Below are positions 17,050 to 25,969 of a DNA stretch of 64,000 bases, piece after piece; within the stretch, counting starts at the first letter, position 1, and the number at the start of each line of letters is the position of its first letter. Made by a program: the position numbers and the translations under genes. Source of the DNA: Curtobacterium sp. VKM Ac-1376 (GTDB lineage Bacteria; Actinomycetota; Actinomycetes; Actinomycetales; Microbacteriaceae). Where the stretch lies: assembly GCF_015351025.1 (NCBI RefSeq), contig NZ_JADKRV010000001.1, positions 186,001-250,000 on the forward strand, written 5' to 3'. Below the pieces are notes generated by a model. The model did no database searches, was not told where the DNA came from, and saw only the letters and a program-made list of their open reading frames with translations.

Positions 17050-18603
17050 CTACATCGACACGCGCTCGTGCTCGTGCCGCACACCCGCCGGGTGTCCCGC
17101 TTCGGTGAGCGCGGCCTGCGCATCACGGAACGACGAGTACGGCACGTGCACCCCGCGGACGTCCCGGTAGTCGGTCAGTCCCGGGCCGGCCCAGTACACG
17201 ACCCCGTCGTCACCGACCTCGGCGAGTGCCCGGCGGATGGCCCGCGCGGGGTCCGGCTCCTCGACGACCAGCGCGTCGTGTCCGCTCCTGCGCGCACCGT
17301 CGACGATCGCCGCCCTGATCGGGGCGGGGTCCTCGAACCGCGGATGGTGGTCGGCCACGACGACCACGTCTGCTGCCGCCGCCGCGACCGCGCCCATCGC
17401 CGACCGCTTGCTCGTGTCGCGGTCGCCGTCGGCACCGAGGACGATGGCGACCCGACCGGTCGCGAACGCCCGCACGGCCGCCAGGCTCTTCGCGAACGCG
17501 TCCGGTGTGTGCGCGAAGTCGACGAAGACGCGCGGCCCGGTCGCTGCGGACGCATCGGCCATCCGCCCGGGGACGACGACGTCGAGTGGCCCCTGGGTCG
17601 CGTCGAGCAGGGCCGGGACGGGCACGCCCGCGGTCGCGAGCATGGCCACCGCCAGCCCGGCGTTCGCCGCCATGTGCACGCCGAGCAGTGGGAGGTCGAG
17701 GTCGAGCGCCGTACCGTCCGGCGCGGTCAGCGTCGACCGCGTGCCGTCCGGTCGCTGGTCCCGCACCACGACGGTCCAGTCAGCCCCGGCGGCCGGGTCG
17801 GTCGAGATCGTCGTCACCGGGACCGTCGCCCGCGCGACGATCCGTCCACCGGCCCGGGAGTCGAGCGACACCACGCCCGAGCGCGTGCGAGCGGGGGTGA
17901 ACAGCACCGCCTTGGCCGCGAGGTACTCGTCCATGTCCGCGTAGTCGTCGAGGTGGTCGTGGGACAGGTTCGTGAAGCCCGCGACGTCGAGCAGCACACC
18001 GTCGGTGCGGTGCCGGGACAGGCCCTGCGCGCTGACCTCGAGCGCGGCACCGTCGACCCGGCGTTCGGCGGCCCGTGCCAGGAACGCGTGCAGTTCGGGT
18101 GCCTCCGGTGTCGTCAGCGCGCTGGGGAGTGACTCGTCGACGATGCGGCGCTCGACCGTGCTGCTGATCGCCGTCCGCCACCCGAGCCGTCGCATGAGGG
18201 CGTGGAGCAGGTGCACCGTCGAGGTCTTGCCGTTCGTGCCGGTCACGCCGAACAGCGGGAACGGCAGCGTTGCCGTGCCGGCGAGGAGCCGGGCGACGGT
18301 GCCCAGGTGCCCGCGGACGCCCGGGACAACGAGGACCGGGAGTCCGCTGCGTCGCGCGGCGGCCTGCCCGTCCGGGTCCGTCAGCACCGCGGCTGCGCCG
18401 GCTGCGCGGGCCGCCCCGGCGTGCTCGGCGCCGTGCACCACACGCCCGGGGAGCGCGGCGAACAGCATTCCCTGTCGGAGCTGGTCGGTGGCGAGCGCCA
18501 GGCCGGTCACCGTGCCGTCGCCGGGGCTGTCGACACCGAGTACCAGGGCGAGCTCGTCGAGTCGGACCGTGCGCGGTCGGGCCGGGCGGAACGCGTGCGG
18601 CAT
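17050..18603 (-). CDS. MurE-like Mur ligase family protein (stand-alone)
   Basis: ATG 18603 follows GAGGAG. The 517-residue protein has the three-domain Mur ligase layout: an N-terminal nucleotide-sugar domain, the ATP loop GVTGTNGKTST, the central TNLSHDHLDDYADMDEYLAAK block with the lysine carbamylated in MurE enzymes, and a C-terminal domain with FVDFAHTPDAF. MurE adds the third amino acid to UDP-MurNAc-L-Ala-D-Glu. The DNPR motif that recognises diaminopimelate reads DHHPR here. No dcw neighbours are present, so this is probably a paralogue. It may be co-transcribed with ohrR (36-nt gap). A MurT-like or other Mur ligase role cannot be excluded. Confidence 0.8.
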   Translation of the reverse strand: MPHAFRPARPRTVRLDELALVLGVDSPGDGTVTGLALATDQLRQGMLFAALPGRVVHGAEHAGAARAAGAAAVLTDPDGQAAARRSGLPVLVVPGVRGHLGTVARLLAGTATLPFPLFGVTGTNGKTSTVHLLHALMRRLGWRTAISSTVERRIVDESLPSALTTPEAPELHAFLARAAERRVDGAALEVSAQGLSRHRTDGVLLDVAGFTNLSHDHLDDYADMDEYLAAKAVLFTPARTRSGVVSLDSRAGGRIVARATVPVTTISTDPAAGADWTVVVRDQRPDGTRSTLTAPDGTALDLDLPLLGVHMAANAGLAVAMLATAGVPVPALLDATQGPLDVVVPGRMADASAATGPRVFVDFAHTPDAFAKSLAAVRAFATGRVAIVLGADGDRDTSKRSAMGAVAAAAADVVVVADHHPRFEDPAPIRAAIVDGARRSGHDALVVEEPDPARAIRRALAEVGDDGVVYWAGPGLTDYRDVRGVHVPYSSFRDAQAALTEAGHPAGVRHEHERVSM

Positions 18604-18758
18604 CGCAGCTCCTCGTCGTGGGGGACCCCGATGGTGCACCCTGCACCCGGAACGGGGTCCCAGGTGTGTCGCAGCGCGCGGCCCACCGGGCGGGAGTCCG
18701 CCGACAGCGCACGACGAGCACGCCGACGGCAGGGGCGGTTAGGCTGACGTGACCCACG

Positions 18759-19739
18759 ATGACCACCAACGACCTCGACACCACCACGCCCCCCGGCAAC
18801 GGATCGGCGTCGTCCCACGGCAAGACGATCCTGATCGGTGAGCACGCCGTGGTGTACGGCGCACCCGCTCTCGTCCTGCCGGTGCTCGACGCACGGGTCG
18901 TCGCGACGGTGACCCCGGTCGACGTCGGCGCCGAACAGCCCGGGCACAGCCTCGAGTCGACGGTGCACACCGGCCCCCTCGACCTGGCGCCGGCGGCCGT
19001 GATGCCGACCGTCACCGCCGTCACCGCGACCCTGCGCCACTTCGGCGTCACCGACCGGCACTTCCACGTCCGGGTCGACAGCGAGGTCCCGACGGCCAGG
19101 GGCATGGGTTCGAGTGCCGCGGTCGCCGCCGCCGTGACCGCCGCCGTCGCCGACGCCCTGGGCGAGACGCTCGACGTCGAGACCCACCACGAGCTCATCC
19201 AGGAGTGCGAGCGCGTCGCCCACGGGCGCCCGTCCGGGCTCGACGCCCGCGGCGTCGTCGCCTCGGCACCGGTCTGGTTCGACGGCGGACGCATCGAGCC
19301 CGTCGCCCTCGGCGCCCGCTTCACCTTCGTCGTCGCCGACACGGGCGTCCCCGGGCACACCCGCGAGGCCGTGTCCGCCGTCCGTGCACGTCACGACCAG
19401 GACCCGGCCGGCGTCGGTTCGGTGATCGACCGGATCGGTGCGCTGGCCCGACGAGCACGGGGGACACTGGTGGACGGCGATGCCCAGGGTCTGGGTGCCA
19501 CCATGGACGCCGCGCACGACCTGCTCAGCGCGCTCGACGTGTCGAGCGCCGACCTGGACCGGCTCGTCGACGCCGCACGCGATGCGGCCGCCCTCGGCGC
19601 GAAGCTCACCGGCGGCGGGCGGGGCGGGTGCGTCCTCGCGCTCGCCGCGGACGACGACCACGCGGACCGCATCGCGGCCGCACTCCGCGGCGCAGGGGCC
19701 GCAGCCACCTGGACCACCACGATCGGAGCCCGCGCTTGA
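18759..19739 (+). CDS. mvk: Mevalonate kinase
   Basis: The protein has 326 residues and is a GHMP kinase: GKTILIGEHAVVYGAPAL at the N-terminus, the ATP-binding ARGMGSSAAVAAAV, and motif III KLTGGGRGGC near the end. It phosphorylates mevalonate to mevalonate 5-phosphate. It is first in a five-gene operon whose members all overlap. TAGGCT at 18740-18745 is a likely -10 element, giving a very short leader. The divergent MurE-like gene lies 155 nt away. Confidence 0.93.
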   Translation: MTTNDLDTTTPPGNGSASSHGKTILIGEHAVVYGAPALVLPVLDARVVATVTPVDVGAEQPGHSLESTVHTGPLDLAPAAVMPTVTAVTATLRHFGVTDRHFHVRVDSEVPTARGMGSSAAVAAAVTAAVADALGETLDVETHHELIQECERVAHGRPSGLDARGVVASAPVWFDGGRIEPVALGARFTFVVADTGVPGHTREAVSAVRARHDQDPAGVGSVIDRIGALARRARGTLVDGDAQGLGATMDAAHDLLSALDVSSADLDRLVDAARDAAALGAKLTGGGRGGCVLALAADDDHADRIAAALRGAGAAATWTTTIGARA

Positions 19740-20749
19740 TGACCGCCACCGCCGTCGCGCACCCCAACATCGCCCTCGTCAAGTACTGGGGCAAGGCGGA
19801 CGCGCAGCTCGCGCTGCCCGCGACGGGCAGTGTCTCGATGGGACTCGACGTGTTCCCGACGACGACGACCGTCACGGTGGACGGCGGGTCGGGCGACGGC
19901 CAGGAGGCTCGTGACGGGTTCACCCTGAACGGTCAGGCCGTCGACGACGGTGCGCTGGTGCGCGTGCAGCAGTTCCTCGACCTGGTGCGCGAGCTCGCGG
20001 GCACGGACGCACGTGCGAGCGTCGTCTCCGACAACACCGTGCCGACCGGTGCCGGTCTGGCATCGAGCGCCTCGGGCTTCGCGGCGCTCGCGACCGCCGC
20101 CGCCGCCGCGTACGGCCTCGACCTGTCCCAGCGCGACCTGTCCCGCCTCGCCCGACGCGGCTCCGGATCGGCCACGCGGTCGATCCCCGGCGGTGTCGCG
20201 GTCTGGCACGCGGGCGACGACCAGGGCTCGTTCGCCGAGCCGATCCCGGCCCCGCCGATGGCGATGGTCGTCGTCACGATCGACGCCGGTCCGAAGCCGA
20301 TCGGCTCGCGCGAGGCCATGCGCCGCACCATCGCGACGTCGCCGTTCTACCCCGCCTGGGTCACCTCGACCACCGAGACCGTCGGCGACGTGCTCACCGC
20401 CTGCGCGGCCGGTGACTTCACGCGCATCGGGGAGCTCACCGAGAGCAACGCCCTGCGGATGCACGCCACGATCGAGGGCGCGTTCCCGCCCATCCGGTAC
20501 CTGAACGCCCGCAGCGTCGCGGTGTTCGACGCCGTCGCCGAGCTGCGCGCCGCCGGGGTCGAGGCCTACGCCACCGCCGACGCCGGCCCGAACGTCGTCG
20601 TGCTCACGAAGCCGGAGGACCGCGGTGCCGTCGCCACCGCGCTCGCGTCGTTCGGCGACGTGATCGAGTCCGGCACCGGACCCGCCGCACGGGTGCTCCG
20701 TTCCGAAGAGTCGGGGAGCGATCCCGACCAGAAGGAGTCCGTGCAGTGA
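19739..20749 (+). CDS. mvaD: Diphosphomevalonate decarboxylase
   Basis: The ATG at 19739 shares one base with the mvk stop (TGATG). The 336-residue GHMP protein has the signature NIALVKYWGK, the phosphate loop PTGAGLASSASGFAA and SGSATRSIPGGVAVW, typical of mevalonate pyrophosphate decarboxylase. It converts mevalonate diphosphate to isopentenyl diphosphate with ATP. The stop overlaps the next start as GTGA. Confidence 0.93.
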   Translation: MTATAVAHPNIALVKYWGKADAQLALPATGSVSMGLDVFPTTTTVTVDGGSGDGQEARDGFTLNGQAVDDGALVRVQQFLDLVRELAGTDARASVVSDNTVPTGAGLASSASGFAALATAAAAAYGLDLSQRDLSRLARRGSGSATRSIPGGVAVWHAGDDQGSFAEPIPAPPMAMVVVTIDAGPKPIGSREAMRRTIATSPFYPAWVTSTTETVGDVLTACAAGDFTRIGELTESNALRMHATIEGAFPPIRYLNARSVAVFDAVAELRAAGVEAYATADAGPNVVVLTKPEDRGAVATALASFGDVIESGTGPAARVLRSEESGSDPDQKESVQ

Positions 20750-21828
20750 TCGAGTTCCGTGCACACGGCAAGCTGTTCGTCGCCGGCGAGTACGCCGTCG
20801 TCGAGCCCGGCCAGCCCTCCGTCCTGATCGCCCTCGACCGCGCCATCACGGCGAAGGTCTCCGAAGGCCACGGGGCCGGCAGCGTGCACTCCGAGGAGTA
20901 CGGGCACCTGCCGCTGACGTGGACCCGTGCCGAAGACGGCCTCGCCCTGGACCGCGAGCACCACCCCTACGACTACGTGATGGCGACGATCGACCTGGTC
21001 GAGAAGCTGCGCGCCGAGCACGGCATCGCTCCGCGGTTCCACGACCTGCGGATCGAGAGCCAGCTCGACGACGCCAGCGGGCGCAAGTTCGGGCTCGGGT
21101 CGTCGGCCGCGGTGACCGTCGCGACCGTCGGTGCGCTCGACCGCTTCTACGGGATCGGTCTGACGCAGCGACAGCGCTTCCAGGTCGCCCTGCTCGCCAC
21201 CATCCGGGTCAACCCCCGGGCCTCGGGCGGCGACCTCGCTGCGAGCACGTTCGGCGGGTGGCTGCGCTACAGCGCCCCGGACCGCGAGCGCCTGGCCGCG
21301 ATGCTCGGCGACCGGGCGGTGTCGGAGATCCTGACGGACCGTGCCGCGTGGCAGGGCTTCGACGTCGAGCGGCTCCCCGCCCCCGAGAACCTGCAGCTGC
21401 TCGTCGGCTGGACCGGCTCGCCCGCGTCCACCACGAAGCTCGTCGACGTGGTGCGTCGGCACCGCAACGGCGGGTACCAGGCGTTCCTCGACGAGAGCCG
21501 CAGCGCCGTCGACGACCTGACCACGGGCCTCCAGACCGGCGATGCCGAGCGCACGCTCGGCGCCCTGCGACGGGCCAGGGGGCTGCTGCAGCGCCTCGGC
21601 GCCTCCGTCGGGTCGCAGATCGAGACCGAGCGTCTCGCGACCCTGTGCGACGTCGTCGAGGCGGCGGGCGGGGCGGCGAAGCCGTCCGGTGCCGGCGGCG
21701 GCGACTGCGGCATCGCGCTCGTCCCGGCGGACATCGACCCCGCCGGCATCCACCGCGCCTGGGAGGCGCACGACATCAGACACCTCAGCGTCGCGGTGCG
21801 AGCACCAGAAGGAGCCCTCGATGAGTGA
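20746..21828 (+). CDS. mvaK2: Phosphomevalonate kinase
   Basis: The protein has 360 residues, starts at a GTG overlapping the mvaD stop, and contains the GHMP motifs GKLFVAGEYAVVEPG, KFGLGSSAAVTVATV and KPSGAGGGDCGIAL that mark bacterial phosphomevalonate kinases. It makes mevalonate diphosphate for MvaD. The mvaA ATG lies inside its last codons, an 8-nt overlap. Confidence 0.93.
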   Translation: MIEFRAHGKLFVAGEYAVVEPGQPSVLIALDRAITAKVSEGHGAGSVHSEEYGHLPLTWTRAEDGLALDREHHPYDYVMATIDLVEKLRAEHGIAPRFHDLRIESQLDDASGRKFGLGSSAAVTVATVGALDRFYGIGLTQRQRFQVALLATIRVNPRASGGDLAASTFGGWLRYSAPDRERLAAMLGDRAVSEILTDRAAWQGFDVERLPAPENLQLLVGWTGSPASTTKLVDVVRRHRNGGYQAFLDESRSAVDDLTTGLQTGDAERTLGALRRARGLLQRLGASVGSQIETERLATLCDVVEAAGGAAKPSGAGGGDCGIALVPADIDPAGIHRAWEAHDIRHLSVAVRAPEGALDE

Positions 21829-22885
21829 CCTGCTCACACCGATCCCGACCAAGTGGGTCGGCCCGATCCGCGTCAGCGGCAACGCCGTGCAGGGGGAGCA
21901 CGAGGTCCCCCTCGCCACGTACGAGTCGCCGCTCTGGCCGTCCGTCGGCCGGGGTGCCCGCATCTCGCGGATGGTCGAGGACGGCATCGTCACGACCGTC
22001 GTCGACGAGCGCATGACCCGGTCCGTGGTCGTCCGTGCCGCCAGCGCCGCTGCTGCCCACATCGCCGCCGGGCAGATCCTCGCCCGCCAGGACGAACTCG
22101 CCGCAATCGTGTCCGGGCAGAGCCGGTTCGCGAAGCTCATCGAGGTGCACCCGGAGATCGTCGGGGACCTGCTGTTCCTGCGCTTCGCCTTCACCACGGG
22201 CGACGCCTCCGGGCACAACATGGTCACGCAGGCGGCGGACAAGCTCCTGCCGGCGATCCTCGACTGGCAGCCCGCCCTGCGGTACGTCTCGGTGTCCGGC
22301 AACTTCTGCACCGACAAGAAGGCCACCGCGGTGAACGGCATCCGTGGTCGGGGCCGGAACACCATCGCCGAGATCGTGATCCCGGGCGAGATCGTCGAGA
22401 AGCGCCTCCGGTCGAGCACCGAGCGCATCGTCGAGCTGAACATCGCGAAGAACCTGATCGGGTCGACGATCGCCGGGGCCATCCGCTCGGCCAACGCGCA
22501 CTACGCGAACATGCTGCTCGGCTTCTACCTGGCCACGGGGCAGGACGCCGCCAACATCGTCGAGGGCTCGCAGGGCATCACGTCGACCGAGAACCGCGGC
22601 GGCGACCTGTACTTCGCCACCTCGCTGCCGCACCTGATCGTCGGCACGGTCGGCAACGGCAAGGGCGGGGACCTGCCCGTCGTCGAGGACGCCCTGGTCC
22701 GCCTCGGGTGCCGTGAAGACCGTGAGCCCGGCGCGAACGCCCGCCGCCTCGCCGCGCTCTGCGCCGCGACGGTGCTGTGCGGCGAACTCTCGCTCCTCGC
22801 CGCACAGACCAACCCGGGTGAGCTGATGGCCGCCCACGTCGCGATGGAACGCCGCGGCGCGAAGCCGGCCGGAGGCGCAGCATGA
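21821..22885 (+). CDS. mvaA: Hydroxymethylglutaryl-CoA reductase
   Basis: ATG 21821 follows AGAAGGAG and overlaps the pmk stop by 8 nt. The 354-residue soluble enzyme lacks the membrane region of eukaryotic reductases. Recognisable blocks are TGDASGHNMVTQAADKL (cofactor region), GNFCTDKKATAVNGIRGRG and GTVGNGKGGDLP. It reduces HMG-CoA to mevalonate and is the committed step of the pathway. The nucleotide-binding block reads DASGHNMV rather than the common DAMGMNM form, a modest divergence shared by actinobacterial enzymes. Confidence 0.92.
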   Translation: MSDLLTPIPTKWVGPIRVSGNAVQGEHEVPLATYESPLWPSVGRGARISRMVEDGIVTTVVDERMTRSVVVRAASAAAAHIAAGQILARQDELAAIVSGQSRFAKLIEVHPEIVGDLLFLRFAFTTGDASGHNMVTQAADKLLPAILDWQPALRYVSVSGNFCTDKKATAVNGIRGRGRNTIAEIVIPGEIVEKRLRSSTERIVELNIAKNLIGSTIAGAIRSANAHYANMLLGFYLATGQDAANIVEGSQGITSTENRGGDLYFATSLPHLIVGTVGNGKGGDLPVVEDALVRLGCREDREPGANARRLAALCAATVLCGELSLLAAQTNPGELMAAHVAMERRGAKPAGGAA

Positions 22886-24054
22886 CGCGCGTCGGCATCC
22901 ACGACATCGCGATCGCGACCGGGCACCACGTCCTCGACCTCGACGACCTGGCCGAGCGCCTCGGTGTCGACCCGGCGAAGTACCACGTCGGCATCGGGCA
23001 GGACGCCTTCAGCGTGCCCGCCCCGGACGAGGACATCGTCACGATGGGCGCCGCCGCCGCGAAGGAGATCGTCGACCGGCACGGCGTCGAGGGCATCCGC
23101 ACGGTGCTGTTCGCCACCGAGTCCGGCGTCGACCAGTCGAAGGCCGCCGGCGTGTACGTGCACGGCCTGCTCGGGCTGCCGAAGGCCGTCCGCGTGGTCG
23201 AGCTGAAGCAGGCCTGCTACGGCGGGATGGCCGCGGTGCAGCTCGCGCTCGGCATCGTCGCCCGTGCCCCGCACGAGCGGGTGCTCGTCATCGCCGCCGA
23301 CGTCGCCCGGTACGACGTCGACACCCCGGCCGAGCCGACCCAGGGTGCCGGTGCCGCCGCGATCCTGGTGTCCGCCGACCCCGACCTGATCGAGATCGAG
23401 CCGGCCGCCGGCGTGTACACAGCCAACGTCGACGACTTCTGGCGGCCGAACGACCGCTCCACGGCGCTCGTGGACGGGCGGCTCTCGGTGAGCGCGTACG
23501 TCAACGCGTTCGTCGGTGCCTGGGACGACCTGGCGGAGCAGGGTGGCCCGGCGTACGACGACATCGCCCGGTTCGTGCACCACCAGCCGTTCACGAAGAT
23601 GGCGATCAAGGCGCACCGGAAGCTCACGCAGCACGTGGGCGCACCGTTCGACGAGTCCGACCTGGCGATCGGGTTCACGTACAACCGGCAGACCGGCAAC
23701 ACCTACACGGCGTCGCTCTGGATCGGGCTCGCGGCGCTGCTCGACCTGGACGACGACCTGGCGGGGGAGCGACTCGGCCTGTTCAGCTACGGCTCGGGCA
23801 GCGTCGGCGAGCTCATCACCGGCGTCGTGCAGCCGGGCTACCACGCCCACCGACGCCAGGGCCGCGTGCCGGAGATCCTGGCCGCGCGCGTGCCCCTGAC
23901 CGTCGACGCCTACCGGCAGCTGCACGCCGCCGCGGCCGCCACGAGCGAGGACGTCGAGCGTCCGCGCGTCACGGCCGCGCCGTACCGGTTCGCGGGCGTG
24001 CGCGGCGGTGCGCGGCACTACGAGGTGACGGCGCAGCCGGAGCAGCCGGCGTAA
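22882..24054 (+). CDS. mvaS: Hydroxymethylglutaryl-CoA synthase
   Basis: The protein has 390 residues with the catalytic set at the expected places: Glu80 in FATESGVDQSKA, Cys112 in KQACYGGMAA and His233 in FVHHQPF, matching Staphylococcus aureus Glu79/Cys111/His233. It condenses acetoacetyl-CoA with acetyl-CoA. It is the last gene of the operon, overlapping mvaA as ATGA, and is followed by two strong palindromes. Confidence 0.95.
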   Translation: MTRVGIHDIAIATGHHVLDLDDLAERLGVDPAKYHVGIGQDAFSVPAPDEDIVTMGAAAAKEIVDRHGVEGIRTVLFATESGVDQSKAAGVYVHGLLGLPKAVRVVELKQACYGGMAAVQLALGIVARAPHERVLVIAADVARYDVDTPAEPTQGAGAAAILVSADPDLIEIEPAAGVYTANVDDFWRPNDRSTALVDGRLSVSAYVNAFVGAWDDLAEQGGPAYDDIARFVHHQPFTKMAIKAHRKLTQHVGAPFDESDLAIGFTYNRQTGNTYTASLWIGLAALLDLDDDLAGERLGLFSYGSGSVGELITGVVQPGYHAHRRQGRVPEILAARVPLTVDAYRQLHAAAAATSEDVERPRVTAAPYRFAGVRGGARHYEVTAQPEQPA

Positions 24055-24087
24055 CCGGCCGATCCCACCCATCCACCCTCGCGAAAA

Positions 24088-24126
24088 GCGACAGATCCCC
24101 GCGGAACATCCGCGGGGATCTGTCGC
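24088..24126. terminator. Hairpin terminator after mvaS, second copy of a repeated stem
   Basis: A perfect 17-bp stem (24088-24104 with 24110-24126) closes a 5-nt loop AACAT. The stem contains the same GCGACAGATCCCCGC found after pgi at 10757, although loop and flanks differ. Confidence 0.85.
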
Positions 24127-24170
24127 GTCGGCGGGCCTGACCCGGTGCGCGCGCCGGGATCGGTCGCTCC

Positions 24171-24220
24171 TGCAGGACGGACGGGAGGCCCGTGGCGGGG
24201 CCGCCACGGGCCTCCCGTCC
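24171..24220. terminator. GGGAGGCC-family palindrome, likely second terminator
   Basis: A perfect 20-bp stem (24179-24198 with 24201-24220) has only a 2-nt loop. It lies between the mevalonate operon and a convergent pseudogene. Its left arm plus 8 flanking bases is repeated exactly at 14947-14974. Confidence 0.75.
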
Positions 24221-24229
24221 GCGGCGCGG

Positions 24230-24480
24230 TCACGTGACGGGCAGGACCTCGCGCTCCAGACGCTGGTAGCTGGCCTCCATGCCCTCCGTCATGCCGGTCG
24301 CGAGGATCGCGTCCCGCTGCTCGCGGTCCGGGTAGGTGATGAGCGGTGTCATGAGCGTGACGCTCGAGCTGGCGGGGGTCGATGAAGGCGGGCCCAGAGG
24401 CGGTCGACGGGGACGGGGAACTCGGCGACGAGGGTCATCGAGAGCCTGTCGGGGTCGGTGTGGACGGACGTGGTGGGCAT
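24230..24480 (-). pseudogene. SRPBCC/AHSA1-type gene remnant with frameshift and internal deletion
   Basis: A good start (ATG 24480 after AGGAG) opens MPTTSVHTDPDRLSMTLVAE followed by FPVPVDRLWA. An extra C near 24391 then shifts the frame; correcting it gives LWAAFIDPRQLE, the typical AHSA1 start. The next family segment to appear is the C-terminal ITYPDREQRDAILATGMTEG, in a different frame, joined at about 24361. Roughly 80 middle residues are missing. Intact members are about 150 residues, so this gene carries two independent lesions and should be non-functional. Confidence 0.75.
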
Positions 24481-24592
24481 CGTTGCTCCTGGTGTCTCGG
24501 GTTCGGGGTCGTTCCGGCGGTCTACCGCCGCCGTCCCTTCGTCCACGAGGGGGCGACCTGCCGGTAGTCTGGCCGCGGAGATCGGAGGGGCG

Positions 24593-25060
24593 ATGGCAGA
24601 GCGGCTGGGTGCTCCCGATGCTGTCCGCGCGCTCGTCGCGACCCTGCCCCCGGCGCCGCGCCTGTCCGATGTGGTCACCGGCGTCGGTCGGACGGTCGGC
24701 AAGCCCACCCGCGTCGTGGACGTCGACGGGCCGAGCTGGGGCCCGCTGACGGCCCTCGTGTCGCAGTTCGAGCACGAGAACCTGGTCCTGGTGCCCGCGG
24801 GGTCGCCCCCGCTCTACCGGATGCACTGCGTCCTGCACGAGCTCGGACACCTGGTGCACGGCGACGTCGGCACGCCGAGCCCGTCGTCCATCGCCGAGTT
24901 CGCCGCCGGCGGGCATGTCTGCCGCCGTGCGCTCGACGGCGACACCGGGCTCGTGAGCATCTCCGACGACGACGAGCACTTCGCCGAGCGGTTCGCCTAC
25001 GAGCTCGCGACCGTGCTGCTCGCCGGTGCCTCCGCCGCGGACGAGCGAGCCTACGGCTGA
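24593..25060 (+). CDS. IrrE/ImmA-like metallopeptidase domain protein
   Basis: ATG 24593 follows GGAGGGG. The 155-residue protein carries the zinc-protease motif HELGHLVHG (HExxH at residues 82-86) and a downstream ERFAYELATVLL helix that would provide the third ligand. Small IrrE/ImmA proteins usually cleave or control an XRE repressor, but no HTH gene adjoins here. Instead the ATG of a membrane protein overlaps its stop (TGATG). A role as cytosolic partner of that membrane protein is inferred from the coupling. Confidence 0.7.
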   Translation: MAERLGAPDAVRALVATLPPAPRLSDVVTGVGRTVGKPTRVVDVDGPSWGPLTALVSQFEHENLVLVPAGSPPLYRMHCVLHELGHLVHGDVGTPSPSSIAEFAAGGHVCRRALDGDTGLVSISDDDEHFAERFAYELATVLLAGASAADERAYG

Positions 25061-25965
25061 TGGCGCCCCTGCACGCCGCGGCCTTCTGGTTCGCGGCGCT
25101 GATCTTCCTCGCGCGCACGCCGCACGTGCTCCGGAACCCGCGCGGCCGCGCAGCCTGGGGTGCCACCGGCGTCGGCGCGCTCGGGCTCCTGACCCTCGGC
25201 AGCGTGGTGCCGCAGCCCGTGCTCGACGGGGCGCTCGGGGGGATGAACCTGATCAACCTGGTGCAGAACGTCTGCGCCACCCTCGCGTTCTGGCTGATGC
25301 TGCGGGCGAGCACCAACGACCTGCCGGCGCGCCCGGCGCTCGCGGACCCCGCGGCGCTCCTCGTCGTGGTCGTGGCCTTCACGGTGCCGTTCCTGCTGGT
25401 GCGGGAGCGCCACGGGACGGACTTCCACTTCATCGTCCGTGAGATCGACCAGCCGGCGATGTGGGTCTACGCGTCGGTCTACATGGCCGGTGTGGCGGTG
25501 ATCGCGGCGACGACGCTCCGGCACGGGGTCCTGCAGAACCCGGTGGCGCTGGTGGTGTTCCGCGTCGGGCTCGCCCTGGTCGTCGTCGCGAGCATCGACG
25601 AGGTCGTGTCGCTGACGGCCGACCACTTCGGGCTCTTCGCCGCCGGGGCGCGCGACGCCCTGCGCCTGGCGTTCGACCCTCCGTTCTACCTCGGCATCGT
25701 GCTCATCGTCGTGGCGATGGCCTCGCTGACGTTCCGGCGCTGGGGCCGAGACCTCCGGCACCGTGGGCACCACCGACGGTTGCGCCGGATCGCACGGCGT
25801 CACGCGGTGCGGGCGGTCGAACGTCCCGGTGATCCCCAGGCCCGGACCTACGACCTCGTGATCGCGATCCGCGACGCCGAGGTGCAGGGGCGGACTCTCG
25901 ACGACGCCGAACTCGCCCAGGTGCGGTCGGCGGAACGGACCCTGACCCGGAGCCTCGGAGGATGA
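25060..25965 (+). CDS. MAB_1171c-like multi-pass membrane protein
   Basis: The protein has 301 residues with about seven membrane helices in the first ~230 residues and a basic cytoplasmic tail rich in Arg/His followed by a short helical end. The layout resembles the actinobacterial MAB_1171c/DUF6545 family of putative transporters, which are often encoded beside small IrrE-like proteins. It is translationally coupled to the IrrE-like gene. No transport motif is visible and the substrate is unknown. Confidence 0.6.
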   Translation: MAPLHAAAFWFAALIFLARTPHVLRNPRGRAAWGATGVGALGLLTLGSVVPQPVLDGALGGMNLINLVQNVCATLAFWLMLRASTNDLPARPALADPAALLVVVVAFTVPFLLVRERHGTDFHFIVREIDQPAMWVYASVYMAGVAVIAATTLRHGVLQNPVALVVFRVGLALVVVASIDEVVSLTADHFGLFAAGARDALRLAFDPPFYLGIVLIVVAMASLTFRRWGRDLRHRGHHRRLRRIARRHAVRAVERPGDPQARTYDLVIAIRDAEVQGRTLDDAELAQVRSAERTLTRSLGG

Positions 25966-25969
25966 CCCC

